Source of the DNA: an uncultured Flavonifractor sp.
GTDB taxonomy: Bacteria > Bacillota > Clostridia > Oscillospirales > Oscillospiraceae
Assembly: GCF_944383115.1 (NCBI RefSeq)
Contig: NZ_CALWOJ010000016.1
Coordinates: forward strand, 1-32,259
Direction of reading: 5' to 3'
DNA: 32,259 nucleotides
A program made the position numbers and the translations under genes. Positions 30,650 through 32,259 of the stretch are shown here, in pieces; the first letter of the stretch is position 1; each line of letters opens with the position of its first letter. Under the pieces are notes generated by a model. That model was not told the DNA's origin. It made no database searches and was given only the letters and a program-made list of their open reading frames with translations.

Positions 30650-30805
30650 ATGACCACAGAAGAAAGACTCGACGCTTTAGAGCAGGCCCTGAGAAACATG
30701 AAGGCCGCGCAGGAACCGACCAAGTATTATACCAGCAAGTACAGCGGTGAGGAGATCGACGCTCTGCTGGATGTTGTGGCGGCTCAGCAGACGGCAGCAG
30801 AATGA
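30650..30805 (+). CDS. Small tail-associated protein
   Basis: 51 aa: MTTEERLDALEQALRNMKAA, QEPTKYYTSKYSGEEIDALL, DVVAAQQTAAE. GAGGTGAG precedes ATG 30650. A coiled-coil start is followed by YSGEEID, common in short proteins next to tail fibres in Firmicute phages. A 68-nt gap with no gene follows. Confidence 0.7.
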   Translation: MTTEERLDALEQALRNMKAAQEPTKYYTSKYSGEEIDALLDVVAAQQTAAE

Positions 30806-30873
30806 TTTTCTGCCTGGGCGCATGAGAACATACAGCATCTTTCTCGGAGCGGTCATAGGTGGGAGGTAGTGCT

Positions 30874-31515
30874 ATGATCAAGTTTGATAATTGGCGCATA
30901 ACGAATGAAGGAAAGGTGTTGGCCCGACAGTATGACAACCTGACGCGGGAACTGAGGGTAGAGGGGATCATCCCGAAGGGCTGGATCTGGGATCTACTAG
31001 TGCAGGCAGGCAAAAATCTGGATGTTATCAGCCTAACTCAGGGAGAAAATAGCCTGTCCGTGATGCTTACGGCTGAGATGCTGGCCCTGCCCGGCTACTA
31101 TACCCTGCAGCTGCGGGCTGCCCAAGGGGAGAAAGTGCGCCATACCAACATGATCCGGGTATATGTGCCGGCGAGCCTGTCCGGGGATGCACAGTGGCCG
31201 AAACTGCCAACCGAATTTTCCCAGGCTGAGGAAATCATCCGGGATCTCAACGCGCACCCGCCGATCCCAGGGAGCGAGGGATTCTGGGAGATCTGGAACA
31301 CAGAAACGGATCAATACGAGAAGTCAGACCTGCCTCTCCCATCCGGCAGTGGTGACGGGTATGCTATCGGGTCAGGCCTTAAATTGGACAAGGGGAGCAA
31401 CACCCTGTCGGTAGATACAGCCGACCATGTAGAGGCTGATAACTCAAGACCCATCACCTCTGCAGCTGTGTTCGTCGCCGTCGGCAACATCGAATCTCTT
31501 TTAGAGACTATTTAA
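30874..31515 (+). CDS. Baseplate upper protein, BppU-like
   Basis: 213 aa. The N-terminal ~110 residues are an immunoglobulin-like beta domain (RVEGIIPKGWIWDLLVQAGK; SVMLTAEMLALPGYYTLQLR; IRVYVPASLSGDAQWPKLPT) comparable to BppU N-termini. It then has a linker (FSQAEEIIRDLNAHPPIPGS) and the ending RPITSAAVFVAVGNIESLLE, a recurrent end of these structural proteins. GGGAGG is 7 nt before ATG 30874. Confidence 0.75.
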   Translation: MIKFDNWRITNEGKVLARQYDNLTRELRVEGIIPKGWIWDLLVQAGKNLDVISLTQGENSLSVMLTAEMLALPGYYTLQLRAAQGEKVRHTNMIRVYVPASLSGDAQWPKLPTEFSQAEEIIRDLNAHPPIPGSEGFWEIWNTETDQYEKSDLPLPSGSGDGYAIGSGLKLDKGSNTLSVDTADHVEADNSRPITSAAVFVAVGNIESLLETI

Positions 31516-31528
31516 GGAGGGAAAATCC

Positions 31529-32259
31529 ATGAGCATCCAGACCGAGATTACCCGCATTGAGAATGCAAGAAACACCATGCGAAACAAGGCCGTTGAACTG
31601 GGTATCGCCGAAGGCACCGCGAAAATGGATGTGCTGGCGGCGGCCTTTGACGGCATTGTGAACCAGGGCGCCGTATCCGCCACCGTGATAGAGGGCGACA
31701 CCTACACCATCCCGAAGGGCTATCACAACGGCAGCGGCACGGTTTCCGGAGCCGCAGGCGGTGGCAACTACAACCTGCAGAGCAAGCAGGTCACGCCCAC
31801 CAAGCAGCAGCAGAACGTGACCCCCGACTCCGGCTATTACGGTCTGTCCGACGTGACGGTGGGAGCAATCCCCGCCCAGTATCAGGACGTATCCAGCGTC
31901 ACGGCAGCCGCCGCTGACGTTTTGGCAAACAAGAATTTCGTGACCAAGGACGGCCAGCTGACTGCCGGTACCATGCCCAATATTGGCGCTGTGTCTGAGA
32001 CCCTTGACACGACCAAAAAGTCATACACCGTGCCAAAGGGTTACCACTCCGGCACCGGTACAGTGAGTATTGCTACTGAGGAAAAGATTGCGACCCCCAC
32101 CAAGGCCGCACAGAACATTATTCCAACCACGGGCAAGGTGCTGAGTAAAGTCACGGTGGAAGCGATCCCGGATGAGTTTGTTGATACCTCCGACGCCACG
32201 GCGGCGGCCGGTGAGATCCTGGCCGGCAAGACCGCCTATATCGGCGGATTGAAGGTGGA
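31529..32259 (+). CDS. Tail fibre with repeated modules (incomplete at window end)
   Basis: At least 243 codons from ATG 31529 (AAGGAGGGAAAATCC upstream), open to the last base. A helical start (MSIQTEITRIENARNTMRNK) is followed by repeats: YTIPKGYHNGSGTVSG and later YTVPKGYHSGTGTVS; TPTKQQQNVTPDSGYYGLSD and TPTKAAQNIIPTTGKVLSKV; VGAIPAQYQDVSSVTAAAAD and VEAIPDEFVDTSDATAAAGE. The unit is about 110 residues. This pattern is frequent in tail-fibre-like proteins of gut Firmicute phages; the tip and any chaperone are outside the window. Confidence 0.8.
   Translation, partial: MSIQTEITRIENARNTMRNKAVELGIAEGTAKMDVLAAAFDGIVNQGAVSATVIEGDTYTIPKGYHNGSGTVSGAAGGGNYNLQSKQVTPTKQQQNVTPDSGYYGLSDVTVGAIPAQYQDVSSVTAAAADVLANKNFVTKDGQLTAGTMPNIGAVSETLDTTKKSYTVPKGYHSGTGTVSIATEEKIATPTKAAQNIIPTTGKVLSKVTVEAIPDEFVDTSDATAAAGEILAGKTAYIGGLKV

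Overview
The window is the left half to two thirds of a temperate tailed phage genome (siphovirus type, HK97-like head) integrated in the chromosome of a moderately GC-rich Firmicute. Strong GGAGG-type ribosome sites, a Gram-positive-type SOS box, frequent GTG/TTG starts and the protein families suggest a gut Clostridia, probably Oscillospiraceae (Flavonifractor/Intestinimonas-like). That placement is inferred from style, with no marker gene to confirm it.

Left edge (1-940): a host cysteine-rich gene on the minus strand has lost its 5' end exactly where the large serine recombinase gene ends, so one phage/host junction lies at about 885-940. Lysogeny and cargo block (941-6151, minus strand): recombinase, a NYN-domain nuclease-like gene with a consensus promoter and a structured leader, a bacterial PH-domain protein, a TerB-like/BRCT protein, a zinc-ribbon membrane protein, a DUF4236 membrane protein, and a CI-type HTH repressor. 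Two control regions stand out: a symmetric divergent promoter pair around an SOS (LexA) box at 5679-5714, and the repressor/early switch at 6189-6242.

Early block (6282-8346, plus strand): small regulators and several microproteins. A two-gene minus-strand insert (8364-9020) encodes a two-helix membrane protein and a Pro/Lys-rich peptide. Replication and maintenance (9088-15688): an initiator gene carrying an iteron array plus an AT-rich stretch (probable origin), DnaB helicase, ParA, a DUF3102 coiled-coil protein, a PcfK-like protein and PcfJ. Then come a strongly structured non-coding interval (15699-15807), a HicA/HicB toxin-antitoxin pair on the minus strand, an HUH-type Rep protein, and a Cys-rich KTR protein. 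ParA, PcfJ/K, HUH Rep and KTR are more typical of plasmids and conjugative elements, so this middle section looks like a plasmid/ICE-type module inside a phage.

Late block (17882-32259, plus strand): HNH nuclease, a possible cos region, small and large terminase, portal, prohead protease, major capsid protein, four head-tail joining proteins, tail tube, tail chaperones joined by a -1 frameshift, tape measure, distal tail protein, a large tail protein with a glycine-rich end, a BppU-like baseplate protein, and a repeat-containing fibre cut by the window end. Lysis genes and the other attachment site are not in the window. Genes shorter than 60 codons (HicA, several microproteins) were found by direct reading.
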